Below, in pieces: positions 1 through 7,265 of a stretch of 64,000 bases of DNA. Position 1 is the stretch's first letter, and each line of letters starts with the position of its first letter. The notes below the pieces were generated by a model, which was not told the DNA's origin, did no database searches, and saw nothing but the letters and a program-made list of their open reading frames with translations. The translations under genes were made by a program, and so were the position numbers. Source of the stretch: Candidatus Zixiibacteriota bacterium (GTDB lineage Bacteria; Zixibacteria; MSB-5A5; WJJR01). Where the stretch lies: positions 16,052 to 80,051 of the forward strand of contig DASWIS010000031.1 of NCBI GenBank assembly GCA_036397555.1, given 5' to 3'.

Positions 1-612
1 TCCAACACGCTGCCGGCGGGCGGCGCGGACAAGAACAGAATGTTCGACGGCGTTGTTGATCTTTCACCCGGCGAGTATGTGCTCTACTACGTCACCGACG
101 GTTCCCACTCGTATGCCGACGGTTGGAACTCCTCACCGCCGTTCGATCAGCGCGCGTACGGTGTCTCTGTCTACGCGGGAGAGACCGACTTCGACCCCGT
201 GGTTTTCCAGCGCGTTGACCAGCGCGACGTACGAGAACGCAATGCCATCGTGTCGATCGTATCGTCGCAAGACGACAGCGAACTGAGCCGGCGCTTCACG
301 CTCACCACGCCCACGCGCGTGCGCATCCACGCCGTCGGCGAGGGCGACCGCAACGGAATGTACGATTATGGCTGGATCGAAGACCTCGACGCCGACGACG
401 TGGTCTGGGAGATGACCTACCGCAAGACATCCCATGCCGGGGGCGCGGACAAGAACCGCCTCGTTGATCAGGTGATCCTGCTGGACAAGGGGGAGTACGC
501 TGTCTACTACGTGACCGACGGATCACATCATCTGGGCGATTGGAATTCCGATCCGCCGGAAGATCCAACCATGTGGGGAATCATCATCACGCGGGCGGGC
601 GACGGTGAGTGA
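1..612 (+). CDS. C-terminal part of an exported-type tandem-repeat protein (5' truncated by window edge)
   Basis: The reading frame is open from the first base, so the start lies outside the window; an internal ATG at 40 is not the real start. Two copies of a segment of about 100 residues can be seen. Each contains AGGADKNR, then GEYxxYYVTDGSH, then a WNSxPP stretch, and the two are joined by a segment rich in beta-strand-like residues (RFTLTTPTRVRIHAVGEG). The last copy ends close to the stop. Such aspartate- and glycine-rich beta repeats are typical of secreted or surface proteins, but no enzyme motif is present and I cannot name a function. It is followed on the opposite strand by a DUF3467 gene only two bases from its stop, so the two genes converge. 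Confidence 0.75.
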   Translation, partial: SNTLPAGGADKNRMFDGVVDLSPGEYVLYYVTDGSHSYADGWNSSPPFDQRAYGVSVYAGETDFDPVVFQRVDQRDVRERNAIVSIVSSQDDSELSRRFTLTTPTRVRIHAVGEGDRNGMYDYGWIEDLDADDVVWEMTYRKTSHAGGADKNRLVDQVILLDKGEYAVYYVTDGSHHLGDWNSDPPEDPTMWGIIITRAGDGE

Positions 613-614
613 TG

Positions 615-935
615 TCATGCATTCGGCGTACCCTCGCGCGCGGGCGACGACTGAAACCCGATATTCTTCTCGTCGGCGCCCGCCAGTTTGATTTGTCCGT
701 GCGACGACTCGAACTTCTTGATGTTATCTTCCAGTGCCTTGTGCAACATTTTTGCGTGGGCCGGGGTCATAATAATGCGGGCGTACACTTTCGTCCGCCG
801 CGCTCCGGGCGTGACACGGGCGAAGTCGATGACAAATTCCTGCGGTGAATGGACGATCATCGCCATATTCGAGTAAATCCCCTCTGCCTCGGACTCGCCC
901 ACCTCAAGGTTGATCTGCTGTTGACGCACCTGCAC
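615..935 (-). CDS. DUF3467 family protein
   Basis: A 106-residue protein whose middle (VIDFARVTPG, then ARIIMTPAHAKMLHKAL followed by an acidic/lysine helix) matches the DUF3467 family, small cytoplasmic proteins of unknown function that are widespread in bacteria and archaea. It has no signal peptide or membrane segment. The start is a GTG at 935 preceded by a strong AGGAGG ribosome-binding site five bases or so upstream, which fixes the start. It is transcribed alone and divergently from rfaE1. The last 20 residues after the conserved core look disordered. The family assignment is firm; the role is unknown. Confidence 0.85.
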   Translation of the reverse strand: MQVRQQQINLEVGESEAEGIYSNMAMIVHSPQEFVIDFARVTPGARRTKVYARIIMTPAHAKMLHKALEDNIKKFESSHGQIKLAGADEKNIGFQSSPAREGTPNA

Positions 936-967
936 GGTAATTCCTCCTTGTCTAAATCACGGTCCAC

Positions 968-994
968 GGTATACCATCGCCTCAGGAAAGTCAA
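968..994 (-). promoter_or_regulatory. candidate sigma70-type promoter for the DUF3467 gene
   Basis: On the minus strand there is a TTGACT box (plus coordinates 989-994), a 15-base spacer and TATACC (968-973) preceded by TGG, giving an extended -10. The start of transcription would fall near 961, leaving a leader of about 25 bases that contains the AGGAGG site. The spacer is short, so this is a candidate only. Confidence 0.35.
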
Positions 995-1014
995 TCGGCC
1001 CCGCCGGGCGTTCC

Positions 1015-2061
1015 GTGCAGACTGACATGCCCATCGCCTCCGACCGTTATCAGCTCAACGACGTGCTTGATCGCTTTGACGGTTTGCCGATTGTCGTCGT
1101 CGGCGATATCATGCTCGACGAGTATTGGTGGGGGCGCGTCGAGCGCATCTCGCCGGAGGCGCCGGTGCCGGTGGTCTCTGTCGAACGGCGCGAATTCAAG
1201 CTCGGCGGCGGCGCTAATGTCGCCCGCAACATACGGGCGTTGGGTGGACGGCCAGTGGCCGTCGGCGTCATCGGGCCCGATTCGGCCGCGCGCACGATCC
1301 GTGAGCAGATGCGTGAGCACGCGTTAAGCGATGAAACTCTCATCGTGGACACGGGGCGCCCGACGACCCAGAAGACGCGCATCGTCGCGCACCACCAGCA
1401 GGTCGTACGGGCCGACGTCGAGGACACAAGCGACGTTTCCGATGACGTGACCAAGCGTCTGATAGACGTCTGCCGGACCGCCATGCAGACCGCCCGGGGC
1501 GTCGTCATTTCCGACTACGGCAAGGGCGTGGTCACCCGAGCGCTCGTCGAATCGATCGTCGCCTGTGCGCGGGAACGGGACCTCTTTGTGGCGGTCGATC
1601 CCAAGGACGCGCACTGCTCGGTCTATCGGGGCGTGACCACATTGACGCCGAATCACCACGAGGCCGCCTTCATGGCGGGGCGGCGAATTCGTGATTTGGA
1701 GTCCCTTCGTCGGGCCGGATTTGAATTACTGAAAACCCTGTCGGCGGAGTCGTTGCTGGTGACACGCGGTGAACACGGCATGGCTCTGTTTGAACCGTCC
1801 GGGGAACTGACGCTGATCCCGACCGTGGCGCGGACCGTCTTTGATGTGACCGGCGCCGGGGACACAGTGATCGCAGCGGTGGCGATGGGACTTGCGGCCG
1901 GCGGGAGTATGATGCAGGCGGCATGCATCGCCAACGTTGCTGCCGGTGAAGTCATCAAAGTGCTCGGCACCGCGTCGACGACGACCGACGCCATCCGCGA
2001 ACATCTCCCGCACATCGATGCCGCCCGCATCGAGCGGCAGAATCACCACGTATCGTCCTGA
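1015..2061 (+). CDS. rfaE1: D-glycero-beta-D-manno-heptose-7-phosphate kinase (RfaE1, PfkB family)
   Basis: This cytoplasmic kinase phosphorylates heptose 7-phosphate at C1 to give the bisphosphate used for LPS inner-core heptose. The 348-residue length fits a stand-alone RfaE1. Visible family marks are VVVGDIMLDEYWWG near residue 27, SPEAPVPVV, the GGGANVARN substrate segment, DYGKGVVT, and the PfkB C-terminal signature FDVTGAGDT with the catalytic aspartate near residue 285. The start shown is GTG at 1015; an in-frame ATG at 1027 is an alternative. The stop is 14 bases from rfaE2, so the two steps of the ADP-heptose pathway are encoded together but as separate genes, unlike the fused HldE of E. 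coli. It implies an LPS-bearing outer membrane. Confidence 0.93.
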   Translation: MQTDMPIASDRYQLNDVLDRFDGLPIVVVGDIMLDEYWWGRVERISPEAPVPVVSVERREFKLGGGANVARNIRALGGRPVAVGVIGPDSAARTIREQMREHALSDETLIVDTGRPTTQKTRIVAHHQQVVRADVEDTSDVSDDVTKRLIDVCRTAMQTARGVVISDYGKGVVTRALVESIVACARERDLFVAVDPKDAHCSVYRGVTTLTPNHHEAAFMAGRRIRDLESLRRAGFELLKTLSAESLLVTRGEHGMALFEPSGELTLIPTVARTVFDVTGAGDTVIAAVAMGLAAGGSMMQAACIANVAAGEVIKVLGTASTTTDAIREHLPHIDAARIERQNHHVSS

Positions 2062-2075
2062 CGGGCTGAACTGAC

Positions 2076-2606
2076 GTGCGCGATCATCCGCGTGACCGCA
2101 TTGTCTCCCGGCTCCGGTTGCTGACCCTGCGCCGTGGCTGGCTGCGGGCCCGGCAGCGTGTTGTCTTCACCAATGGAGTCTTTGACATTCTCCATCGCGG
2201 GCACATTGAGTTGCTGGACAGGGCGAAGTCGGCAGGGGACATCCTGATTGTCGGGTTGAATTCAGATGCGTCGGTGCGCCGCCAGAAAGGGTCAAGTCGT
2301 CCCATTAACCGTCAGCGTGACCGGGCGATGGTTCTGGCATCCCTGCGCCCTGTCGATTACGTGTGCATATTTTCATCCAATACCCCACTCGACCTCATTA
2401 AGGCATTGCGGCCCAACGTGTTGGTGAAAGGGGCAGAATACAAATCCGGACAAATCGTCGGATCAGGCGAAGTGCGATCCTGGGGGGGAGTGGTTCTTAG
2501 ATTCCCGATGAAGCGAGGGTACTCAAGCTCCCGGTCGATCCGCGCCGGACAGATTCGCAAGCGGCGACGATACAAACCGGGGATTGCACCCCAGCATGCC
2601 GATTGA
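2076..2606 (+). CDS. rfaE2: D-glycero-beta-D-manno-heptose 1-phosphate adenylyltransferase (RfaE2)
   Basis: This nucleotidyltransferase joins AMP to heptose 1-phosphate to give ADP-heptose. The motif TNGVFDILHRGHIELL holds the HxGH nucleotide-binding signature near residue 40; LNSDASVRRQKG, the KGAEY segment and GSGEV are also characteristic of the RfaE2 family. The C-terminus (RGYSSSRSI followed by a run of Arg/Lys) is more basic than usual and extends about 20 residues past the family core. The GTG start follows the rfaE1 stop by 14 bases. A run of seven G lies inside the gene around 2482-2488. Confidence 0.92.
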   Translation: MRDHPRDRIVSRLRLLTLRRGWLRARQRVVFTNGVFDILHRGHIELLDRAKSAGDILIVGLNSDASVRRQKGSSRPINRQRDRAMVLASLRPVDYVCIFSSNTPLDLIKALRPNVLVKGAEYKSGQIVGSGEVRSWGGVVLRFPMKRGYSSSRSIRAGQIRKRRRYKPGIAPQHAD

Positions 2607-2682
2607 ATAGCGCTTGACAGCCCGAGTGTCGCAGCGGCACAGTCTCAAGGGACAGCATGAGGAAAGGACGTGGCAGTAGGAC

Positions 2683-3777
2683 ATGGCATTCACTCTGACC
2701 GACTACAGACGGCGTCAAACAAACCTCAAAAGGCGATTGGCCAGGCAGGACCTGGATTATGCCGTCACGACGGACGCGGCCCATCTGCGCTACCTGGTAG
2801 GGTACACGGGTTCCAATGGACTGCTGCTCCTGGGCAACGGTACTCCGGAGTTTTACACAGATGGTCGCTACCGGGAGCAGGCCCGTCGGCAAGTCCGTGG
2901 CGCGCGCGTCAATGTCGTGCGCGGGGGCGATTTGCTCGTCGAGTTGTCGCGTTATCGCGGGTTTTCCGGTGGCCGGCCGAAGATCGGGTACGAGCCGCAT
3001 CTGCTGAATGAACGCAGCGCACAGCGGATGCGCGAGTCGGCAAAGAAAGCCCTGTTTGTGCCCATGGACAACATTCTTGAGCCGCTGATGCAGGTTAAGG
3101 ATGCGTCGGAAATTTCATGTATCAAAAAAGCGGCCGCTATTGCCGATACGGCCTTCGAGCATGCCCTCACGGTGATTCGTCCGGGGGTGCGTGAACGCGA
3201 CGTGGCGGCGGAACTCGAGTATCGGATGACGCGCTCCGGGTCGGAGCGTGTGGCGTTTGAGACCATCGTCGCCTCCGGTCCCCGCTCCGCCCTGCCGCAT
3301 GGGCTGGCGTCCGACCGCAAGATCACCTCGGGTGATTTTGTCACGTTGGACTTCGGTGCGACGGTCGACGGGTATGTGTCGGACATCACCCGCACCGTGG
3401 TCGTCGGCCGTGCGACACCGCGCCAGAAGCGCGTGCATGCCTTGGTGCGCCGCGCGCATCAACGCGCGATAACGCGCGCCCGCGCCGGGATTCGCTGCTC
3501 GGCGCTGGATCGTGCCGCGCGCAACCTCATTGCTCGGGCCGGGTTCGGAAATCGCTTTGATCATGGTCTGGGCCACGGTATCGGACTGATCATCCATGAG
3601 GGACCGGGTATCAATCCTCGCAATGAGGCGGTGCTGAAAACCGGGATGGTTGTTACCATCGAGCCGGGTGTATATTTTCCTGGCTGGGGCGGGGTCCGCA
3701 TCGAGGACGATGTCCTCATCCGTCCACGGGGATGCACGGTGATCACACAGTCTCCTCGCGAATTGATTGAATTGTAA
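2683..3777 (+). CDS. Xaa-Pro aminopeptidase family (M24B metallopeptidase)
   Basis: This is a cytoplasmic two-metal peptidase that removes an N-terminal residue preceding proline. The N-terminal domain (residues 1-130) has the creatinase fold features YLVGYTGSNG and FYTDGRYREQ. The catalytic pita-bread domain shows all five metal ligands in order: Asp in LDFGATVDG, Asp in SDITRTVVVG, His in GLGHGIGLIIHEG, Glu in VTIEPGVYFPG and Glu in GVRIEDDVLI. The length of 364 is normal for short PepQ/PepP-type enzymes. It is followed 39 bases later by accB, an arrangement known from many bacteria where this peptidase precedes accB-accC. I do not assign pepP or pepQ specifically. Confidence 0.93.
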   Translation: MAFTLTDYRRRQTNLKRRLARQDLDYAVTTDAAHLRYLVGYTGSNGLLLLGNGTPEFYTDGRYREQARRQVRGARVNVVRGGDLLVELSRYRGFSGGRPKIGYEPHLLNERSAQRMRESAKKALFVPMDNILEPLMQVKDASEISCIKKAAAIADTAFEHALTVIRPGVRERDVAAELEYRMTRSGSERVAFETIVASGPRSALPHGLASDRKITSGDFVTLDFGATVDGYVSDITRTVVVGRATPRQKRVHALVRRAHQRAITRARAGIRCSALDRAARNLIARAGFGNRFDHGLGHGIGLIIHEGPGINPRNEAVLKTGMVVTIEPGVYFPGWGGVRIEDDVLIRPRGCTVITQSPRELIEL

Positions 3778-3816
3778 GGCGGGTTCCCGTCGGGTTTCCC
3801 GGCGAAGGGGGAGGCC

Positions 3817-4296
3817 ATGAACGTTGAGAAGATTCGCAGTCTGATCCGACTGGTCGAGGAATCGAACATTGACTCCTTGGAGATCCGTCCCTTTCTGCGA
3901 ACTGCAGTCCGGATCACGAAGAATCGCTCCGCCGCGCACAACGGATCCTCTCCAGGCGCCCCTTCGCAAATCGATCCCATGCCAACGAACCCACAGCCAA
4001 CTGCGCCGACCAGGCTCCATACTCTCGCCGATGCACCGCAAAGCCACCTGATCCCGATTACGTCGCCGATGGTCGGCACGTTCTACCGTGCGCCCTCCCC
4101 GGGCACGCCGGCGTTTGTCGAGGCGGGGCAATCGATCAAGCCGGGCGATACGCTTTGTATCATCGAAGCGATGAAGCTGATGAACGAGATCGAGTCGGAG
4201 CACTCAGGACGAATCGTCAAGGTCTTGGTGGACAACGCCCAGCCGGTCGAGTTCGGACAGCCGCTGTTCCTGTTGGATCCGACCCCCGTGCCGTAA
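3817..4296 (+). CDS. accB: biotin carboxyl carrier protein of acetyl-CoA carboxylase
   Basis: AccB carries biotin between biotin carboxylase and carboxyltransferase in the first committed step of fatty-acid synthesis. The 159-residue protein has the N-terminal helix typical of AccB (IRSLIRLVEESNIDSLEI), a Pro/Ala-rich flexible linker at about residues 38-75 and a biotinyl domain with SPMVGTFYRAPSPG and the EAMKLMNEIE site, the biotinylated lysine being about residue 120. A GGGGGAGG site precedes the ATG by a few bases. Its usual partner accC is not next to it but starts at 10699, separated by pilT and two opposing genes. Confidence 0.95.
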   Translation: MNVEKIRSLIRLVEESNIDSLEIRPFLRTAVRITKNRSAAHNGSSPGAPSQIDPMPTNPQPTAPTRLHTLADAPQSHLIPITSPMVGTFYRAPSPGTPAFVEAGQSIKPGDTLCIIEAMKLMNEIESEHSGRIVKVLVDNAQPVEFGQPLFLLDPTPVP

Positions 4297-4439
4297 CGGG
4301 CCCTCGACGAGTCCCTCGGGGGTGAGATTGACCCCTTTATCAACCTGCACGACACGCCGATAACTACCCTGTGGCATCGGAATATCTGCCCGTTTCCGGG
4401 CGGAGCAATTTTAAGCTGCGACCATCGGAGGATACGGCC

Positions 4440-5552
4440 GTGGAGTTCAAAGACCTTCTCAAGGAAATGTCGGCCCGCAAGGCCTCAGACATGCATGTTC
4501 GTGTGGGAGTGCGCCCCTGCCTTCGCATCGACGGGCATCTGACACCGATCGAAACGGACGTGCTGAACGAGGAAGCGGTCGAGCGGATGGTGGCCGAGGT
4601 GCTGACCGAGGACCAACTGCGCCGTTTCAACGCACGACATGAGATGGACCTCGCGCTAAGCGTGGCTAAGATGGGACGCTTCCGTCTCAACATCTTCCGT
4701 CAGCGAGGCACCTCCGGTATGGCTGTCCGCCTGGTGCACACCGATGTTCCGACGTTCGACGAGTTGAACCTGCCGGAAGTGGTCCGCAAGCTCTGCCAGC
4801 AGCGCCGCGGGCTGATCATCGTGACCGGCACGACCGGATCGGGCAAGTCGACGTCGCTCGCCGCGATGGTCGAGGAGATCAATTCCACCCGCGCCGAAAA
4901 TATCCTGACCGTCGAAGACCCGATCGAGTACATGTTCCGCGACAAGCAGAGCATCGTCTCGCAACGTGAGGTCGGCAGCGACACCGAGACATTTGCCGCC
5001 TCGCTCCGGCATGCGTTTCGTCAGGACCCCGATGTCATCTTCATCGGTGAGATTCGCGATCTGGAGACGATGTCGATCGCGTTGACCGCCGCCGACACGG
5101 GGCACCTGGTGATGACCACGCTGCACACCATGAACGCCATCGAGACCATATCTCGTATCATCTCGTTTTTCCCGCCCCACCAGCACCAGCAGGTACGTTT
5201 GCTGCTGTCGGGCACGTTGTCGGCGATCGTCTCTCAGCGGCTGCTGCCGCGTTGCGATGGGCCGGGACGCATTCCGGCGGTCGAGGTCATGATCGGCACC
5301 GCGGCGATCCGCGATGCCATCCTCGATCCGGATAAGACGTCGCTCATCCACGACCTGATCGAGAGCGGCAGTTCGCAGTACGGAATGCAATCATTCGATC
5401 AGTCGATCATGCGCTGGTATCGTCAGAATGTCATTTCCTACGAGTACGCGATCGCCAACGCCTCGAATCCCGACGATTTCGAGTTGCGTCTGCGCGGCAT
5501 CACCGGCGCGGCCGACCGCGGCTGGCAGGAGTACGAGCAAGTCTCCGGCTGA
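4440..5552 (+). CDS. pilT: Type IV pilus retraction ATPase PilT
   Basis: PilT is the hexameric cytoplasmic ATPase that powers pilus retraction in twitching motility. I see the N-terminal PAS-like domain segment SDMHVRVGVRPCLRIDG, Walker A GTTGSGKST near residue 133 with following acidic boxes, Walker B DVIFIGEIRDLET, the His box TGHLVMTTLHT, and the C-terminal GMQSFDQS segment of PilT/PilU proteins. The frame is open upstream to a GTG at 4371, but GTG 4440 has a TCGGAGG site eight bases before it and begins at the family's usual first helix, so I chose it (370 residues). No other pilus gene is in the window, so PilU-like function cannot be excluded. Confidence 0.9.
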   Translation: MEFKDLLKEMSARKASDMHVRVGVRPCLRIDGHLTPIETDVLNEEAVERMVAEVLTEDQLRRFNARHEMDLALSVAKMGRFRLNIFRQRGTSGMAVRLVHTDVPTFDELNLPEVVRKLCQQRRGLIIVTGTTGSGKSTSLAAMVEEINSTRAENILTVEDPIEYMFRDKQSIVSQREVGSDTETFAASLRHAFRQDPDVIFIGEIRDLETMSIALTAADTGHLVMTTLHTMNAIETISRIISFFPPHQHQQVRLLLSGTLSAIVSQRLLPRCDGPGRIPAVEVMIGTAAIRDAILDPDKTSLIHDLIESGSSQYGMQSFDQSIMRWYRQNVISYEYAIANASNPDDFELRLRGITGAADRGWQEYEQVSG

Positions 5553-5573
5553 GCCCACGAGCACACGCACGCG

Positions 5574-7115
5574 CTACTCCACGCACGGATCGCAAAACGC
5601 GACCGCCGGATTGGCCGAACGAAATGCCACGTCGACGAACTTGACGACGTCAAACACGTTAGTCACGCCGTCGCAATTCACATCAGTCTGTGCTCGGTTG
5701 CACTGAGGTCCGGGGTCGTTCTGCTCCGGTGACGACCGGAACGCTACATCGACCGACTTGACCACATCGAACACGTCCGCCCGGACCCCATCGCAGGATG
5801 GATCGCCATGGCAAACACAGACACACGGAACGGGAGGGGGCACGCAGTTGCCCGACGGATCACAGTTGACACAGCCGTTGCCGGGAAAGGCTCTGAATTG
5901 TTTTTGTCCGGTCTTGACATTGGAGAATTCCAGCACCCCATTCTGATCGAGGTCCAAATAATCCCACTGCCGATAGAGATTTCCGTAAGTGTCGAAGTCC
6001 CAGACACACGACTGCACGAAGCTGTCTGCGACCGGATCCCATTCCCAGACTTGAAACTCGGGGAAAAACTCCAGAACCATCTCGTCTAAGCCATCGCAGT
6101 CGATGTCCGCGGCGTAATTCTGGCTGGGCCCCCCCCACCCGGTCGATTGCTGAAAGAGTTTTACCTCCGCAAACTGATTATTACCTGTTGCTTGAAGCAG
6201 CGAGTGCGTGAACCCGAGATCCCCCCGAAAGCTTCCCAAGATTGCGCACGGCACACCACCGGGGAATGGGCGGCATACGGCCGCCCAGTGTCCGGCAACC
6301 TGCCCGGGAATCTGGCCGACGACAGCCAGAGTTGAATCCTGCCACTCCAATAGACCGTATCCCTCCCCATTCCCGTTGATGAACTCGACCCGTCCGTCGT
6401 TGTCGAAGTCGGCCGCCGCTACCGATCCGACGCTTCCCTGAGGGGCCGTTATGTCCGAGATGATCTCAAAGGTGTCGGCAATGGCGGAGAAGTCGATCAC
6501 AACTGCTCGGGCGTTAAAGCCCCAATCGCTGGCCAGGGTGTACAGCTCAAGTGCAGAGTCCGAGTCCAGATCAATTGCCACCGGGTACATTTCGATGTTC
6601 ATTCCGGGGAACACAAAGTGTCCCCTTGGCTGCCAATCCGGCGCCGAGAGGATGTCAAGGAAGCCGTTAAAGCCGTCACCTCTTTGAAGGATCAGTTCTA
6701 TTTGACCGTCACCGTCCAGGTCCTCGGCCAGCAACACTTGCCCCCACGGTACGGCCAACGGCCGACTTGACAACGTGAGTGCAGAGTCGATTTGGTGAAT
6801 TATGACTTGTTCATTAATCCAGGCTCCAATATAGATACTCGTCGTCTGCGAATCGTAATCGATGTGAACGGCGTAGCGCTCATCGGTCACAGCGAATTCT
6901 ATTAGTGGCAGGCATGCGTCGCCCGCGGGCGGGTCAGTTGACAGAATCCCGGGAATCGGATATACCTCAACCTCTAGGACTGTGATAGGGTACTTACCGG
7001 CTGTGTCACTTGACGTACGAAGGGGGAACAAGACCGCAATACTGCACGTCAGACAGAGCGCCGTAATGATCCTCAGCTTGTTCGTGCTCTGCAATGCTAC
7101 CGAGAATCTATACAT
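5574..7115 (-). CDS. exported FG-GAP/VCBS-type repeat protein with double dockerin-like C-terminus
   Basis: The 513-residue protein starts with a signal peptide (hydrophobic stretch LRIITALCLTCSIAVLF). Calcium-loop motifs of the form DxDxDGxxE recur through the body (EDLDGDGQIEL, DFDNDGRVEF, DIDCDGLDEM, DLDQNGVLEF), as in FG-GAP beta-propellers that bind ligands outside the cell. After a cysteine/proline-rich hinge the last 85 residues hold two repeats ending in DVFDVVKSVDVAFRSS and NVFDVVKFVDVAFRSA, each preceded by a calcium-binding Asp/Asn loop, resembling a type I dockerin pair. ATG 7115 has AAGG nine bases upstream; a GTG at 7121 is the alternative. GC content is about 50-55 percent in lines I counted by hand against about 68 percent in gcvPB. 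Partner and function are unknown. Confidence 0.82.
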   Translation of the reverse strand: MYRFSVALQSTNKLRIITALCLTCSIAVLFPLRTSSDTAGKYPITVLEVEVYPIPGILSTDPPAGDACLPLIEFAVTDERYAVHIDYDSQTTSIYIGAWINEQVIIHQIDSALTLSSRPLAVPWGQVLLAEDLDGDGQIELILQRGDGFNGFLDILSAPDWQPRGHFVFPGMNIEMYPVAIDLDSDSALELYTLASDWGFNARAVVIDFSAIADTFEIISDITAPQGSVGSVAAADFDNDGRVEFINGNGEGYGLLEWQDSTLAVVGQIPGQVAGHWAAVCRPFPGGVPCAILGSFRGDLGFTHSLLQATGNNQFAEVKLFQQSTGWGGPSQNYAADIDCDGLDEMVLEFFPEFQVWEWDPVADSFVQSCVWDFDTYGNLYRQWDYLDLDQNGVLEFSNVKTGQKQFRAFPGNGCVNCDPSGNCVPPPVPCVCVCHGDPSCDGVRADVFDVVKSVDVAFRSSPEQNDPGPQCNRAQTDVNCDGVTNVFDVVKFVDVAFRSANPAVAFCDPCVE

Positions 7116-7159
7116 CGCCACCGACCTTCAGATGAATGCAGCACGAATGAACTTGAGCA

Positions 7160-7251
7160 GCCGGCGGGCGGTCGCGCTCGCCGGCCGCATCGTGACCTCT
7201 ACTCCTCGCACCAGAGTCGACTGCTCGATTGAGACCAACGGAACCGAGCAG
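7160..7251. other. two inverted repeats between the exported-protein genes
   Basis: Arms GCCGGCG/CGCCGGC (7160-7166 and 7179-7185) enclose 12 bases, and arms CTGCTCG/CGAGCAG (7221-7227 and 7245-7251) enclose 17 bases. They lie after the stop of the upstream gene and before the start of the downstream one on the minus strand. No T tract follows either, so they could be weak terminators, processing hairpins or chance. Confidence 0.3.
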
Positions 7252-7265
7252 CCCTCCCGCACTAC

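Noticed and set aside
2614..2642. TTGACA before the M24 peptidase gene
   Set aside because: The expected -10 position reads GCACAG, which is not promoter-like.
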